DNA from: UBA8106 sp964569695
GTDB taxonomy: Bacteria; Acidobacteriota; Vicinamibacteria; Vicinamibacterales; UBA823
Length of the DNA: 64,000 nucleotides
Assembly: GCA_964569695.1 (NCBI GenBank)
Contig: CAZMUA010000015.1
Span: 16,243-80,242, forward strand
Direction of reading: 5' to 3'
Shown: piece after piece, positions 35,605 to 45,042 of the stretch
Layout: each line of letters starts with the position of its first letter
How positions within the stretch are numbered: the stretch's first letter is position 1
The notes under the pieces: model-generated
Database searches by the model: none
What the model saw: only the letters and a program-made list of their open reading frames with translations
Told to the model about the DNA's origin: nothing
Program-made: the position numbers and the translations under genes

Positions 35605-36669
35605 TCACGTTTTCCTATCTCGACGCACCGCGTTTAGATTTGAACTTCGGCTTCGCGCACTTAACATTCGACGGAGCGCTTGATCATCGTCTTCGTCATA
35701 TACCTCGCCAAATACTTCCTCAATGATATCTTCAAGCGTAACTATGCCTAACCGTGCACCATTCTGCTGATAGACCACCACGAGATGGCTTCGTTGTTCT
35801 TGCATGGTTCGAAGCACTTTCAATAACGGCTCTCCTTCAGCCACTGAAAGAACAGGACGAATCAGTGAATGCCACGCCCGTTCATTCTCGACCATAAACG
35901 CCATAAACTCTTTAGTGTGCAGTAGGCCGGTTACCTCATTGTCGGAACCACAAACAGGAAGTCTGGTATGACCTGATGCATTTACAACTGATAGAACCTC
36001 TTCAGCCGACTGAGAAGACTCTGCAAACGTGACACGCTCCCACGGAAGTGTAATATCACCGACAGTTAGTGTTTCGATATTGACCAGGTTGATAATGTAG
36101 CGCTGCTGCGCCTCAGTAAGATCTTCGGCTTCAACTGTCGATTGAGTTATCACCGTAGAACGTCCTATATCGGCAACTCTTAATACAAGCTTAGTCGACC
36201 ACTCAAGCACCGTGACAGCCGGAGAAATAACGCGTTCAAAGGTTGGCAACCAAAGTGCTCCAGTCAAACCAATGCGGCGAGGGTTCCTGAGTGCGAACGC
36301 CTTCGGTGCGAGTTCTCCAAGAACGACCGTTAAATAAGTAAGTGGCACGACGACTAGAATGATTGAAACTGGACCTGCCCACGATGAATGTAAGCCGACT
36401 TGGCTGACAAGTAATGGTCCCAAGGTGTCCTGAGAACCAACGCCTCCTACGGCACCAGATATTAAGCCAACCGTCGTGATGCCGATCTGAATAACGGCCA
36501 ACGTACGTTCCGGTTGCTCTCGTAGAGCCAGCAGACGAGCAGCTCTAAGATGGCCTGCGCCCCCCATAGCTCTTAGCTCCGGACGTCCAACAGAAACAAA
36601 TGCCGTTTCAGTTGCCGAAAGTAAACCATTAATAAGCAGGCATAGTCCGATAATCAAAATTTCGGTCAT
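35605..36669 (-). CDS. CNNM/HlyC-CorC family membrane protein without the CorC domain
   Basis: A 354-residue protein. Residues 1-170 form a DUF21/CNNM transmembrane domain (about four helices, with TETAFVSVGRPELR near 20-33). Two CBS motifs follow (about 200-330), the second with LEDIIEEVFGEVYDE. The protein ends soon after, so the C-terminal CorC_HlyC domain of many family members is missing. Relatives are linked to Mg2+/Co2+ efflux or transport; the older hemolysin name is not informative. It is convergent with parE. Confidence 0.88.
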   Translation of the reverse strand: MTEILIIGLCLLINGLLSATETAFVSVGRPELRAMGGAGHLRAARLLALREQPERTLAVIQIGITTVGLISGAVGGVGSQDTLGPLLVSQVGLHSSWAGPVSIILVVVPLTYLTVVLGELAPKAFALRNPRRIGLTGALWLPTFERVISPAVTVLEWSTKLVLRVADIGRSTVITQSTVEAEDLTEAQQRYIINLVNIETLTVGDITLPWERVTFAESSQSAEEVLSVVNASGHTRLPVCGSDNEVTGLLHTKEFMAFMVENERAWHSLIRPVLSVAEGEPLLKVLRTMQEQRSHLVVVYQQNGARLGIVTLEDIIEEVFGEVYDEDDDQALRRMLSARSRSSNLNAVRRDRKT

Positions 36670-36871
36670 ATTGACCCTCTAATAGGCTTCTGCTGATAGT
36701 TGCATCCTTGTATTACTGTGCAGCCGACGAAAATACATACACATCCATCATAGCCCACGCCGCCCACGCTTTAGCGACTGATAAAAAACCTGTAATAGTT
36801 GACATAAAGTAACAGGTCAAAGATGGCTACCTTTCATGGCAAGCATCATACGATCACAGTACAATCTATTC

Positions 36872-37918
36872 ATGATCGATCTCAGAAGCGACACCGTAAC
36901 GCGGCCAACACCAGAAATGCGAGAAGCAATAGCCAGCGCCGAGGTTGGTGACGATGTATATGGTGATGACCCAACAGTCCTAGCTCTAGAGCGTCGAACA
37001 GCTGACTTGCTCGGTAAAGAAGCTGCTATTTATATGCCAACGGGAACAATGACTAACCAAGTAGCACTTCGTACCCATACCGAACCTGGTGACGAAGTAT
37101 TGACCGATTCACAAGCTCATGTTTCTCAAGCAGAAAGCGGCGCGGCGGCGGCCATCAATGGAGTGATGCTTCGATATCTACCAAGCCAACGGGGTATTTT
37201 TGGAGGCGACGATGTTCGTCGAGCAATCTCTAGTCCACACAAGTTCAATCCGAAGACTTTGGGATCGCCGACGAGGCTCGTCTGGATCGAAAACACCCAC
37301 AACGCAGGAGGCGGTAGCGTCTGGCCAATTGAACAAATTCAAGAAGTCACGGACACTGCACGAGAAATGGGACTGGCCTTGCACTTGGACGGCGCCAGAT
37401 TGTGGCACGCCTCTGTCGCTTCAGGGGTCACTGAAGCTGAATACGCTAATCCATTTGATAGTGTTAGCGTTTGTTTTTCCAAGGGACTAGGGGCTCCAGT
37501 GGGTTCTGCACTAGCTGGCACTGCAAAGTTTATAGCTCGAGCGAGACGCTTCAAAGCAATGTTCGGCGGAGGTTTCCGACAGGCAGGTATCATCGCTGCT
37601 GGTGCAATATACGCCCTTGATCATCATCGCCCAGGCCTTGCTAATGACCATCGACACGCCAAGGTGTTCGCGGAGGGAATAGCACAACTACCAGGTATTG
37701 AAATTGATCCTACAGTAGTTGAAACCAACATCGTCAGATTCCGGATAACCTCATCCTCGGCTAGTCAGCTGGTCGAGTCTTGTTATGAAAAAGGCCTATA
37801 TATGTTACCAACCGGGCCTGATAGTGTCCGTGCCATTATGCACCTGGATATTTCAGACCAGCTAGCGCAAGAGGCAGTGAAAATCATTGAAACAGCCGTT
37901 AATCATTGTCTGTCGTGA
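36872..37918 (+). CDS. Low-specificity threonine aldolase
   Basis: A 348-residue PLP enzyme of the beta-eliminating lyase family, splitting L-threonine or L-allo-threonine to glycine and acetaldehyde. The family N-terminus MIDLRSDTVT, the YGDDPTV loop, the cofactor Asp in ALHLDGARLW and the Schiff-base lysine in CFSKGLGAPVG (Lys204 with this start) are present. An in-frame ATG at 36836 would add 12 residues; neither start has a clear Shine-Dalgarno, and 36872 fits the family. No adjacent gene hints at a pathway. Confidence 0.94.
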   Translation: MIDLRSDTVTRPTPEMREAIASAEVGDDVYGDDPTVLALERRTADLLGKEAAIYMPTGTMTNQVALRTHTEPGDEVLTDSQAHVSQAESGAAAAINGVMLRYLPSQRGIFGGDDVRRAISSPHKFNPKTLGSPTRLVWIENTHNAGGGSVWPIEQIQEVTDTAREMGLALHLDGARLWHASVASGVTEAEYANPFDSVSVCFSKGLGAPVGSALAGTAKFIARARRFKAMFGGGFRQAGIIAAGAIYALDHHRPGLANDHRHAKVFAEGIAQLPGIEIDPTVVETNIVRFRITSSSASQLVESCYEKGLYMLPTGPDSVRAIMHLDISDQLAQEAVKIIETAVNHCLS

Positions 37919-38090
37919 AAACTGGTCGCAGTGGCAAAACTGGTGCAGTTTTATCACTGATCCCTCCTCCTTTAAAAATCTGTTGATTTATGGCGCCGGC
38001 AAGGCTAACTTCATGAATTAAGATATGCATGGTGGATGGGAACCATTCGCTTATGCACAAAAATTAACCTGATACGGGGGGATGCAGGCT

Positions 38091-38924
38091 ATGGAAGTTG
38101 ATCGCAGAGCATTCATGGCGTCAGTCGGCGGCGTAGCAGCTGCCGAGTTGTTGTCGCCAGAAGACCGCGCTGAAGCAATTGAACACTTCGCGTCGACGGA
38201 ATTGGATAACTGGTACATTGACGAGTTTGGTGAAACTGGTGCTCTTTCACCAATACGATCGCCACGATATCAGCAAGGTGGTGGTGGACAACAAGCTCCA
38301 GAAGGACCTCGCATGGCCCGTGGCACTGGTCGCATTTTCCAACCGCGTGAAGAACCGTGGCCCGAAATGCCAGCAAAGCCGACCCTCGTGGACTTCTTCC
38401 GGTATCGGTTCGCACCTGCGCAACACGTGATGCGTAGTGCAACCCGTGCGGTACAGACGGGTCAACCTGAACGGACCGTGATGGCCTGTTTGCTACATGA
38501 TGTGGCGCAAGCGATGTGCCGATCAGATCACGGCTATTGGGGTAATGCGCTATTTGCACCCTATGTGGACGAACGTGTGAGTTGGGGTGTCAAATATCAC
38601 CAAGCATTGCGTTTTTTCCCAGACCCAGCCGTGGGTTATGAGTATCCTGAATTTTACAATCGGATTTTTGGTGAAGACTATGTGCCAGACGACTACATCA
38701 AGGCCGATTACAAGTACGCTCGGGAACACAAATGGTACATGGAATCCCGACTCGTCACAATGAATGATGAATATGGTTTCGATCGATCGGTGTCCGTTTC
38801 ATTAGAACCATTCATTGATGTCATCGGCCGTCAGTTTAAGCAGCCGAAGGAAGGGCTTGGGTTCGATAATAGTCCGTCCGCTCACATGTGGCGAACGCTC
38901 ATCAATCCAGCTCGACCACTTTAG
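38091..38924 (+). CDS. Exported HD-domain protein of unknown function
   Basis: A 277-residue protein. The N-terminus has a short twin-arginine-like stretch (DRRAFMASVGG), then a low-complexity GGGGQQ region (about 63-69). An HD-type metal site can be traced as His112, His136-Asp137 (LLHDVAQ), His147 and His170 (KYHQALRF). The spacing, with two further His after the HD pair, recalls the diiron HD oxygenases (PhnZ, MIOX) more than simple phosphohydrolases, but the match is partial. The start is ATG 38091, nine bases after GGGGGG; ATG 38082 lies right against it. A strong terminator follows at 38954. Confidence 0.65.
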   Translation: MEVDRRAFMASVGGVAAAELLSPEDRAEAIEHFASTELDNWYIDEFGETGALSPIRSPRYQQGGGGQQAPEGPRMARGTGRIFQPREEPWPEMPAKPTLVDFFRYRFAPAQHVMRSATRAVQTGQPERTVMACLLHDVAQAMCRSDHGYWGNALFAPYVDERVSWGVKYHQALRFFPDPAVGYEYPEFYNRIFGEDYVPDDYIKADYKYAREHKWYMESRLVTMNDEYGFDRSVSVSLEPFIDVIGRQFKQPKEGLGFDNSPSAHMWRTLINPARPL

Positions 38925-38953
38925 TTGAGTTATCTCTCTTAGCTACAAAAAAA

Positions 38954-38979
38954 GGCCGAGGCTTTGCCTCGGCCTTTTT
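38954..38979. terminator. Strong bidirectional intrinsic terminator
   Basis: GGCCGAGGC (38954-38962), loop TTT, GCCTCGGCC (38966-38974) form a perfect nine-base-pair stem. Five T follow on the plus strand, and seven A precede it, which gives a T-run on the minus strand. It ends both the HD-protein gene and the gntR operon. Confidence 0.93.
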
Positions 38980-38999
38980 CTTTTTCGTCTACTTGTTCT

Positions 39000-41129
39000 C
39001 TACAGCAAACCAGCGGCTCTTGCCCACCGATACTTCGCCCCTAAGACATTAACTGGCAGCTGTGTCGTATAAGCATATGCAGGAATCCCATGCTCATAGA
39101 GATACTCTGAGGCTTCCTCTACCTCAACGTCTCCAACTAAAGATGCGACAATTGGTTTGTTAATACCTTGCGCCCGGGCTTCCTCCACAACCTCTGCTGC
39201 TAACTTGGCAAACACCATCGGTGGAGTGATGATGGTGTGCCAATAGCCCAAGATCAAGGCGTGGACCCGCTCATCTTCCAATCCGAGTTTGATGGTATTG
39301 CGGTAGGTTGTTGGCGGTTCCCCACCAGTAATGTCAACCGGATTACCAGCTGCACCAAATGGTGGAATAAATTTACGGAATGCTGCGTCAAGATCCTGCG
39401 GCATGGCCATTAGTTGCAGGTCGTTATCGATACACGCATCAGACAGGAGTACCCCCGAACCACCCGCACCAGTGATAATGACAATATTTTCACCCTTTGG
39501 GGTTGGCAAGATAGGTAAGCCCCGAGCGAACTGAAGCATGTCATTCAGCGTACGTGCTCGGATCACACCGGCCTGACGCAATACGTCCTCGTACACTGCA
39601 TCATTTCCTGCAAGGGCACCGGTATGGGACGCAGCGGCCCGAGCTCCGAGGGCCGTTCGTCCAGCTTTTAAAACAATTACGGGCTTCTTTTTTGACACAA
39701 CTTGAGCAACTTCAGCAAAAGCTCTGCCATCCTTAAGATCTTCGACGTGCATGGCAATCACCTGTGTGTTCTCATCCTGCTCAAAGTACGTCAGGAGATC
39801 GTCCTCGTCGATATCTGATTTATTCCCAAGCCCAACAATGGCAGAAACTCCCATCTTCGCCGATCGACTGAAACCGATGATGGCCATCCCCACACCACCG
39901 CTCTGTGACGATAGAGCCGCGTGCCCTTTGACGTCGTACGGCGTGCAGAAAGTCGCACAGAGATTCGCCGGCGTGTAGTAGAACCCGTAAATATTCGGGC
40001 CCATGACCCGCACGTTATGCTTCCGTGCAACTTCAACCATTTGACGTTGAAGTTCGTGTTCTCCAACTTCGGCAAATCCCGAGGGAATCATCACTGCGCC
40101 AGCAATTCCTTTTTGCCCAACTTCCTCAAGTGCACCAGCCACGAATTTCGCCGGAATCGCAAATACCGCAATGTCAACTTCTCCAGGAATGTCTTTTACA
40201 CTCTTGAAGCAAGCGTGGCCCATGACTTCTGAGGCTTTCGGGTTAATTGGATAGATCTCACCCGCGTAGCCACCATTAATCAGGTTTTTCATCACAGAAT
40301 TACCAATCTTGCCATCCTCCGCGGAGGCACCAATCACTGCAACCGCTTTCGGCTTCATAATCCTGACCATCGACGCCAAAATTTCCTGCTGTGAAGGACG
40401 CGGGCGAGGTTCGGGGATTTCCTGTGCCAAGAGAATTCTCACATCGACTGCCGTTACTGATTCGCTCGTGGCCAGGACCGGATTTAGGTCTAATTCATGA
40501 ATCTCTGGAAAATCCGCGATCAATGCCGAAACATTTTCGATGAGCTTCGCCAATGCATTCCTATTCACTGGGTCAGCGCCACGAACGCCACGCAATACCT
40601 CGGCAGCCTTTATTCCATCGATCATTGAGAGTGCGTCCTCATGACTTGCTGGCGCTAAGCGAAAAGTTACATCCTTTAGCACCTCAACTAGGATGCCTCC
40701 GAGTCCAAACGCAACTAGCTTGCCAAAACTGGGATCGGTGACCGCTCCAACAATAACTTCCTGCCCTGGTGGCAACATTTGCTGCACCTGAACTCCCGCA
40801 ATCTCGGCATCCGACTTGTACGCCTGTGCGTTCTTTATAATCGTGTCGTAGCCCTTGGACACATCCGCAGCCGTGGTTAGATTCACCAAAACACCGCCTG
40901 CATCAGTCTTGTGCAAAATGTCCTTTGAGCTGACTTTGAGAACCACTGGATAGCCAATTTCTTCTGCCAAGGTTGCTGCTTCATCACTCGACGTGGCTAG
41001 ACCTTCTTGTGGAATCGAAATGCCGTAAGCATCCGAGACCTGCTTACTTTCGCTTGAAGTTAATGACGCCCGCCCAGCCGCGCGCGCGCCGTCTAATACC
41101 GCTTGAACTGCTACTCGATCATGACTCAT
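39000..41129 (-). CDS. Acyl-CoA synthetase (ADP-forming), ATP-grasp domain first
   Basis: A 709-residue cytosolic enzyme that links an organic acid, CoA and ATP to acyl-CoA, ADP and phosphate (or the reverse). The ATP-grasp (beta) domain is first (about 10-235, with YPVVLKVSS and HKTDAGGV). The CoA-binding Rossmann domain (about 255-350, KAVAVIGAS) and the ligase domain (about 360-700, with the phosphohistidine-type SHTGALAGND) follow. Many family members have the reverse domain order. It is the last gene of the gntR operon, 35 bases after the CoA-transferase gene, and probably activates or recovers the acid made by that pathway. Confidence 0.9.
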   Translation of the reverse strand: MSHDRVAVQAVLDGARAAGRASLTSSESKQVSDAYGISIPQEGLATSSDEAATLAEEIGYPVVLKVSSKDILHKTDAGGVLVNLTTAADVSKGYDTIIKNAQAYKSDAEIAGVQVQQMLPPGQEVIVGAVTDPSFGKLVAFGLGGILVEVLKDVTFRLAPASHEDALSMIDGIKAAEVLRGVRGADPVNRNALAKLIENVSALIADFPEIHELDLNPVLATSESVTAVDVRILLAQEIPEPRPRPSQQEILASMVRIMKPKAVAVIGASAEDGKIGNSVMKNLINGGYAGEIYPINPKASEVMGHACFKSVKDIPGEVDIAVFAIPAKFVAGALEEVGQKGIAGAVMIPSGFAEVGEHELQRQMVEVARKHNVRVMGPNIYGFYYTPANLCATFCTPYDVKGHAALSSQSGGVGMAIIGFSRSAKMGVSAIVGLGNKSDIDEDDLLTYFEQDENTQVIAMHVEDLKDGRAFAEVAQVVSKKKPVIVLKAGRTALGARAAASHTGALAGNDAVYEDVLRQAGVIRARTLNDMLQFARGLPILPTPKGENIVIITGAGGSGVLLSDACIDNDLQLMAMPQDLDAAFRKFIPPFGAAGNPVDITGGEPPTTYRNTIKLGLEDERVHALILGYWHTIITPPMVFAKLAAEVVEEARAQGINKPIVASLVGDVEVEEASEYLYEHGIPAYAYTTQLPVNVLGAKYRWARAAGLL

Positions 41130-41164
41130 GTGTACGTCCTCGCATCCTATGAACGATCATGCAA

Positions 41165-42397
41165 TTAAATGGCGCCCTCTTCACGGGCCTTAGCAATCTC
41201 TGCACCACCATAGCCAACGACCTCCTCAAGAATTTCGTCGGTATGTTCACCGAGGCCTGGTGAAGTTTTCACCTCTACAGGTGAGTCCGACAAGTGCAAC
41301 GGACATCCTACCGTTCGAAACGCGCCACGCTGCGGGTGCTCAACATCAACGACCATACCTCGTGAGACAAGAGAACTATCTTCCATCAGTTCCTTAAGGC
41401 TCATAATTGGCCCACATGGTACATTTAGCTTATTGAGTGTCTTCATCACGTCGAGCTTGTCGTGTTTCTGTGTCCATTCCTCGATGATGCCAAAACACTC
41501 GTCGAGATGCGACAGTCGTGCTTCGGGCGTGGCGTAAGCTGAATCGGCGATGAGTTCCTGGCGACCCACCAAGTTCATTAGCGGCTCCCACCCTGGTGGC
41601 TGAATAATGACGTAGATGTAGTCATTTTGGCCTCCGCCCTTACATTTCAAAGCGTTCCCAGGTTGTCCGCCACCAGACGCATTCCCAGATCGCGGCACGG
41701 TGTCACCGAATTCCTTATTGGGATACTCCTTGAGTGGTCCGTGCTGTAGACGCTGTTGGTCACGCATTTTGACTCGGCACAAATTCATCACACAATCCTG
41801 CATCGCAACTTCGACACGCTGGCCACGGCCAGTTTTTTCTCTTTGAATGACTGCCGCAAGGAGTGCGGCAACTAAATGTATTCCCGTTCCTGAATCTCCA
41901 ATCTGTGCACCTGTGCTTGTGGGTACTCCATCTGCCCAACCAGTTGTGCTCATCGAACCACCCATCGCTTGTGCAACCGTCTCATAGGCCTTGCAATCAA
42001 TATATGGGCCGGTCCCAAACCCCTTACCCGAAGCATAAATAATTCGAGGATTAATTGTACGAATTGTCTCCCAAGTGAAACCTTGTCGGTCGAGGGCACC
42101 TGGCGCAAAATTTTCGACGAGGACGTCTGAAACAGCAATGAGTTTACGGAATATTTCCTTACCCTGGTCAGTCTTTGTGTTGAGGGTAATGCTTCGCTTA
42201 TTACAGTTGAGCATCGTAAAGTAGAGGCTGTCGACATCTGGAATATCGCGCAACTGCGTGCGAGTAATGTCACCACGTCCCGGCAACTCCACCTTGATTA
42301 CGTCAGCACCGAGCCACGCTAGAATTTGCGTGGCCGATGGCCCTAACTGGACATGGGTCATATCCAGAATGCGAAGTCCTTCCAGTGCTTTACTCAT
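41165..42397 (-). CDS. Family III CoA-transferase, formyl-CoA:oxalate CoA-transferase-like
   Basis: A 410-residue CaiB/BaiF-type enzyme that moves CoA between carboxylic acids. Close resemblance to Frc is seen across the protein: LRILDMTHVQLGPSATQ, LRDIPDVDSLYFTMLN, VENFAPGALDRQGFTWE and QDCVMNLCRVKMRDQQRL. The catalytic Asp is Asp168 in GDSGTG, the same position as in Frc (169). The glycine loop SGGGQPG is present. The known reaction is oxalate plus formyl-CoA to oxalyl-CoA plus formate. A GTG at 42409 lies further up, but ATG 42397 has AGGTGA eight bases upstream. It follows the ThDP-lyase gene directly. Confidence 0.85.
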   Translation of the reverse strand: MSKALEGLRILDMTHVQLGPSATQILAWLGADVIKVELPGRGDITRTQLRDIPDVDSLYFTMLNCNKRSITLNTKTDQGKEIFRKLIAVSDVLVENFAPGALDRQGFTWETIRTINPRIIYASGKGFGTGPYIDCKAYETVAQAMGGSMSTTGWADGVPTSTGAQIGDSGTGIHLVAALLAAVIQREKTGRGQRVEVAMQDCVMNLCRVKMRDQQRLQHGPLKEYPNKEFGDTVPRSGNASGGGQPGNALKCKGGGQNDYIYVIIQPPGWEPLMNLVGRQELIADSAYATPEARLSHLDECFGIIEEWTQKHDKLDVMKTLNKLNVPCGPIMSLKELMEDSSLVSRGMVVDVEHPQRGAFRTVGCPLHLSDSPVEVKTSPGLGEHTDEILEEVVGYGGAEIAKAREEGAI

Positions 42398-42409
42398 AGT
42401 CTGATTCAC

Positions 42410-44134
42410 CTATTTGTACATCGTCTGGTTACGAGTACCTGGCGCCCACTCCTCACGGTCGACCCAGATATTAACAAGCGCTGAGGTTCCTGATTTGACG
42501 GCTTCACGGGCTCGGTCAAGCGCCGGCCTAATTTGATCTGGCTCACGCACCACTTCACCGTGACCACCAAGCATTTCGGCAAACTTTTCGAAATCAACAT
42601 CCCCCAAAAGATTTCCCACGTTGCCACGCTCAGCACCGTACTTATTAATTTGGCCACAGCGAATTTGGTTCATTGCGGAGTTGTTGCCAATAACTCCAAG
42701 GATTGGAAGCTTAAACCGCTGGCAGGTTTCCAAATCCCAACCAGTCAGAGTAAATGCTCCATCACCGAAATAACAAAGAACTTCCTTCTCGGGATGAGCA
42801 TATTTCGCCGCCATGGCAAACGGAACTCCGACGCCTAAGGTTCCGAGCGGTCCGGGATCCATCCAGTGCCCTGGCTGCCTCGGCTGAACAGCCTGCGCGG
42901 TGATCGTTACCACATCACCTCCGTCACCAATGTAGATGGTGTCCTCGGTTAGAAACTCGTTTAACTCGTAAGCAACACGATAAGGGTTTATCGGAACGTT
43001 AACGGACTTAAACGAAGGCATAAGCTTTTCATAAGCAACGTGCTCAGCCTCACGTAGCTCGTCTAGCCAGCCTTGACGCCGTTTAGCGCCGTTGTCGACT
43101 GTCCCAGTAGTGGCCGCTAGCACTGCCGCAAGAACGCGTCCAATATCCCCAACTAGACCGAAAGCAATATCTCGATTCTTTCCGACTGTTCGATAATCCA
43201 AGTCAATTTGGACAACCGTCGCATCATTACGCAGGCGTCGGCCGTATCCCATACGAAAATCAAAAGGGGTGCCAACGATCACGATCACATCAGCTTTTTC
43301 GAAGGCCATCCGACGAGTTCGATGAAAGTGATGTGGATCGCCAGGGGGAAACGTGCCACGCCCTGAACCATTCATGTAGGCTGGAATATTCAGCGTGCGT
43401 GCGAATTCTTTTGCTTCATCAGCCGCCCGACTTGTCCAAGTTTGAGAACCAAATAAAACACAAGGCCGTTCAGCTTGCACAAGAAGATCGGCCAAGCGTT
43501 GAATATCATCAGTGTCAGCAAGCATCTTTGTCGATGCTCGGTAGTGACCAGCCTTCGGAATGCGTGCATTCTTGAAATCCACCTTACGATCGAGAACATC
43601 CCGAGGAATTTCTAGAAAGGAAGGACCTGGCGCACCGTTAAAACATTCGCGAAACGCCATGGAGACCATGTCAGCGACACGCTCAGTCGAGGGTACGGTC
43701 GCGGAAAACTTAGTGATCGGGGAAAGAATATCAACATGTGGTAAATCTTGGAGCGATCCCATCTTGTGTTGCGTCAATGCCCCTTGCCCACCAATCATCA
43801 ACATCGGACTTTCAGCCCTAAAAGCATTGGCGATACCCGTAATTGCATCGGTGGTTCCAGGTCCAGCCGTCACTACAGCACAACCCGGCTTTCCCGTCTG
43901 CCGAGAGTACCCATCAGCCGCATGCGCCGCAACCTGCTCATGACGAACGTCGATAATATCAATGCCTTCATCGAGACAACCGTCGTAAATATCGATGATG
44001 TGACCACCACATAACGTAAAAATAACCTCGACGCCTTCGGCTTTAAGTGCCTTGGCCACGAGATGTCCACCCGAAATTTGTTCTGATGCCACTTCGGTCG
44101 AGCCTAGCTTCTGTTTGGTTTCAGCAAGCGTCAT
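42410..44134 (-). CDS. Thiamine-diphosphate-dependent lyase/decarboxylase (oxalyl-CoA or 2-hydroxyacyl-CoA type, not certain)
   Basis: A 574-residue ThDP enzyme of the acetolactate-synthase superfamily with the usual three domains: Pyr (about 18-185, catalytic Glu66 in RHEQ), middle FAD-fold (about 205-340) and PP (about 380-560). The ThDP/Mg motif begins GDGAF (about 455) and ends NNSAMNQ. The sequence is not a plain match to Escherichia coli Oxc. The neighbour Frc-like gene suggests oxalyl-CoA decarboxylase, but 2-hydroxyacyl-CoA lyase (HACL-like) or a glyoxylate carboligase are also possible. The gene lies 36 bases after gntR and touches the CoA-transferase gene. Confidence 0.75.
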   Translation of the reverse strand: MTLAETKQKLGSTEVASEQISGGHLVAKALKAEGVEVIFTLCGGHIIDIYDGCLDEGIDIIDVRHEQVAAHAADGYSRQTGKPGCAVVTAGPGTTDAITGIANAFRAESPMLMIGGQGALTQHKMGSLQDLPHVDILSPITKFSATVPSTERVADMVSMAFRECFNGAPGPSFLEIPRDVLDRKVDFKNARIPKAGHYRASTKMLADTDDIQRLADLLVQAERPCVLFGSQTWTSRAADEAKEFARTLNIPAYMNGSGRGTFPPGDPHHFHRTRRMAFEKADVIVIVGTPFDFRMGYGRRLRNDATVVQIDLDYRTVGKNRDIAFGLVGDIGRVLAAVLAATTGTVDNGAKRRQGWLDELREAEHVAYEKLMPSFKSVNVPINPYRVAYELNEFLTEDTIYIGDGGDVVTITAQAVQPRQPGHWMDPGPLGTLGVGVPFAMAAKYAHPEKEVLCYFGDGAFTLTGWDLETCQRFKLPILGVIGNNSAMNQIRCGQINKYGAERGNVGNLLGDVDFEKFAEMLGGHGEVVREPDQIRPALDRAREAVKSGTSALVNIWVDREEWAPGTRNQTMYK

Positions 44135-44169
44135 ATCAGTTCTCCGTTCTAGTTTCTAATGTTCATTTT

Positions 44170-44859
44170 CTATGTCAGGTAACCAACATGCTGTTCAACA
44201 TGCTTAGCCAAGTTAAGACTATGCTCACGTACAAGACGCTCAGCGACGTCAGTCTTTCGACTTTCAAGCGCCTCGATGATGTGCATGTGATCGATAATCG
44301 ATTGATTCACTCGATCGCGATCGCCGATGGTCTGCATACGAATCGATCGCATGTGGATGAACAGATTCTTAGCGATCCCGTTGAGTAATTTGCAATGACT
44401 TAATTGAAGCAACGCTTGATGAAATGAAATGTTCGTCAATGAATACTCATCAATTCTCGCCTTTAATTGGCCGCCATCGAAAGAGGCAAACATCTTGCGC
44501 AATGTTGAAATCTCCTCATTGCTCGCATTCTTGGTAATTAATCGTGCAGCCATACTTTCGAGCGCAGCCCAGACGGTAATCATTTCAAGGATTTCCGCCT
44601 TCGTCTTTCTAACGATGAACACGCCTTTCCGGGGGACCGTTCGAATGAATTCTTCCTGTTCCAAACGGGCTAAGGCTTCACGAATCGGTGTCCGGCTAAC
44701 TCCTAACGCTTCGCCGAGTTGCCGCTCGTCAAGTCGAGGTTCCTTATCACCAGCGTAAATGTTGACTGAGCAAATGGCTTCTTTCAGTCGAAGGTATATG
44801 CGATTCTTTAGAACTTCATTGTCCTCAAGAGGTTCAAGTTTTAGAGCAGTGCAATCCAT
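44170..44859 (-). CDS. GntR-family regulator with FCD ligand-binding domain
   Basis: A 229-residue transcription factor. Residues about 18-78 are a GntR winged helix (DERQLGEALGVSRTPIREAL); residues about 95-220 are an all-helical FCD domain that usually binds a small organic acid through metal-held His residues. It is the first gene of the operon with the ThDP lyase, CoA-transferase and acyl-CoA synthetase, so it probably controls that pathway in response to its substrate. An inverted repeat fit for a GntR site lies 74-92 bases upstream of its start. Confidence 0.93.
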   Translation of the reverse strand: MDCTALKLEPLEDNEVLKNRIYLRLKEAICSVNIYAGDKEPRLDERQLGEALGVSRTPIREALARLEQEEFIRTVPRKGVFIVRKTKAEILEMITVWAALESMAARLITKNASNEEISTLRKMFASFDGGQLKARIDEYSLTNISFHQALLQLSHCKLLNGIAKNLFIHMRSIRMQTIGDRDRVNQSIIDHMHIIEALESRKTDVAERLVREHSLNLAKHVEQHVGYLT

Positions 44860-44932
44860 CAGACCCTAGTCGAGATTTGTCTAAGAATTTAACTTCGTTC
44901 AACTAAAATACTTATAAATGACTTATATTCTA

Positions 44933-44951
44933 TTGGCATACAGTATACCAA
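44933..44951. promoter_or_regulatory. Probable GntR/FCD operator
   Basis: TTGGCATACAGTATACCAA is an inverted repeat of two nine-base arms with one central base and one mismatch. The GTATACCAA half agrees with known FCD-type operators (TGGTATACCA-like). It lies between gntR and the divergent DUF1080 gene and could act on either or both. Confidence 0.6.
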
Positions 44952-45042
44952 GGTGTCTCGAGAAAAAACTAATGTAGATTTTAAAAGCCTTGATTAGACT
45001 TCATCAACTAGCGTTGATCCCATTTACAGAAAAGATTGAGCC

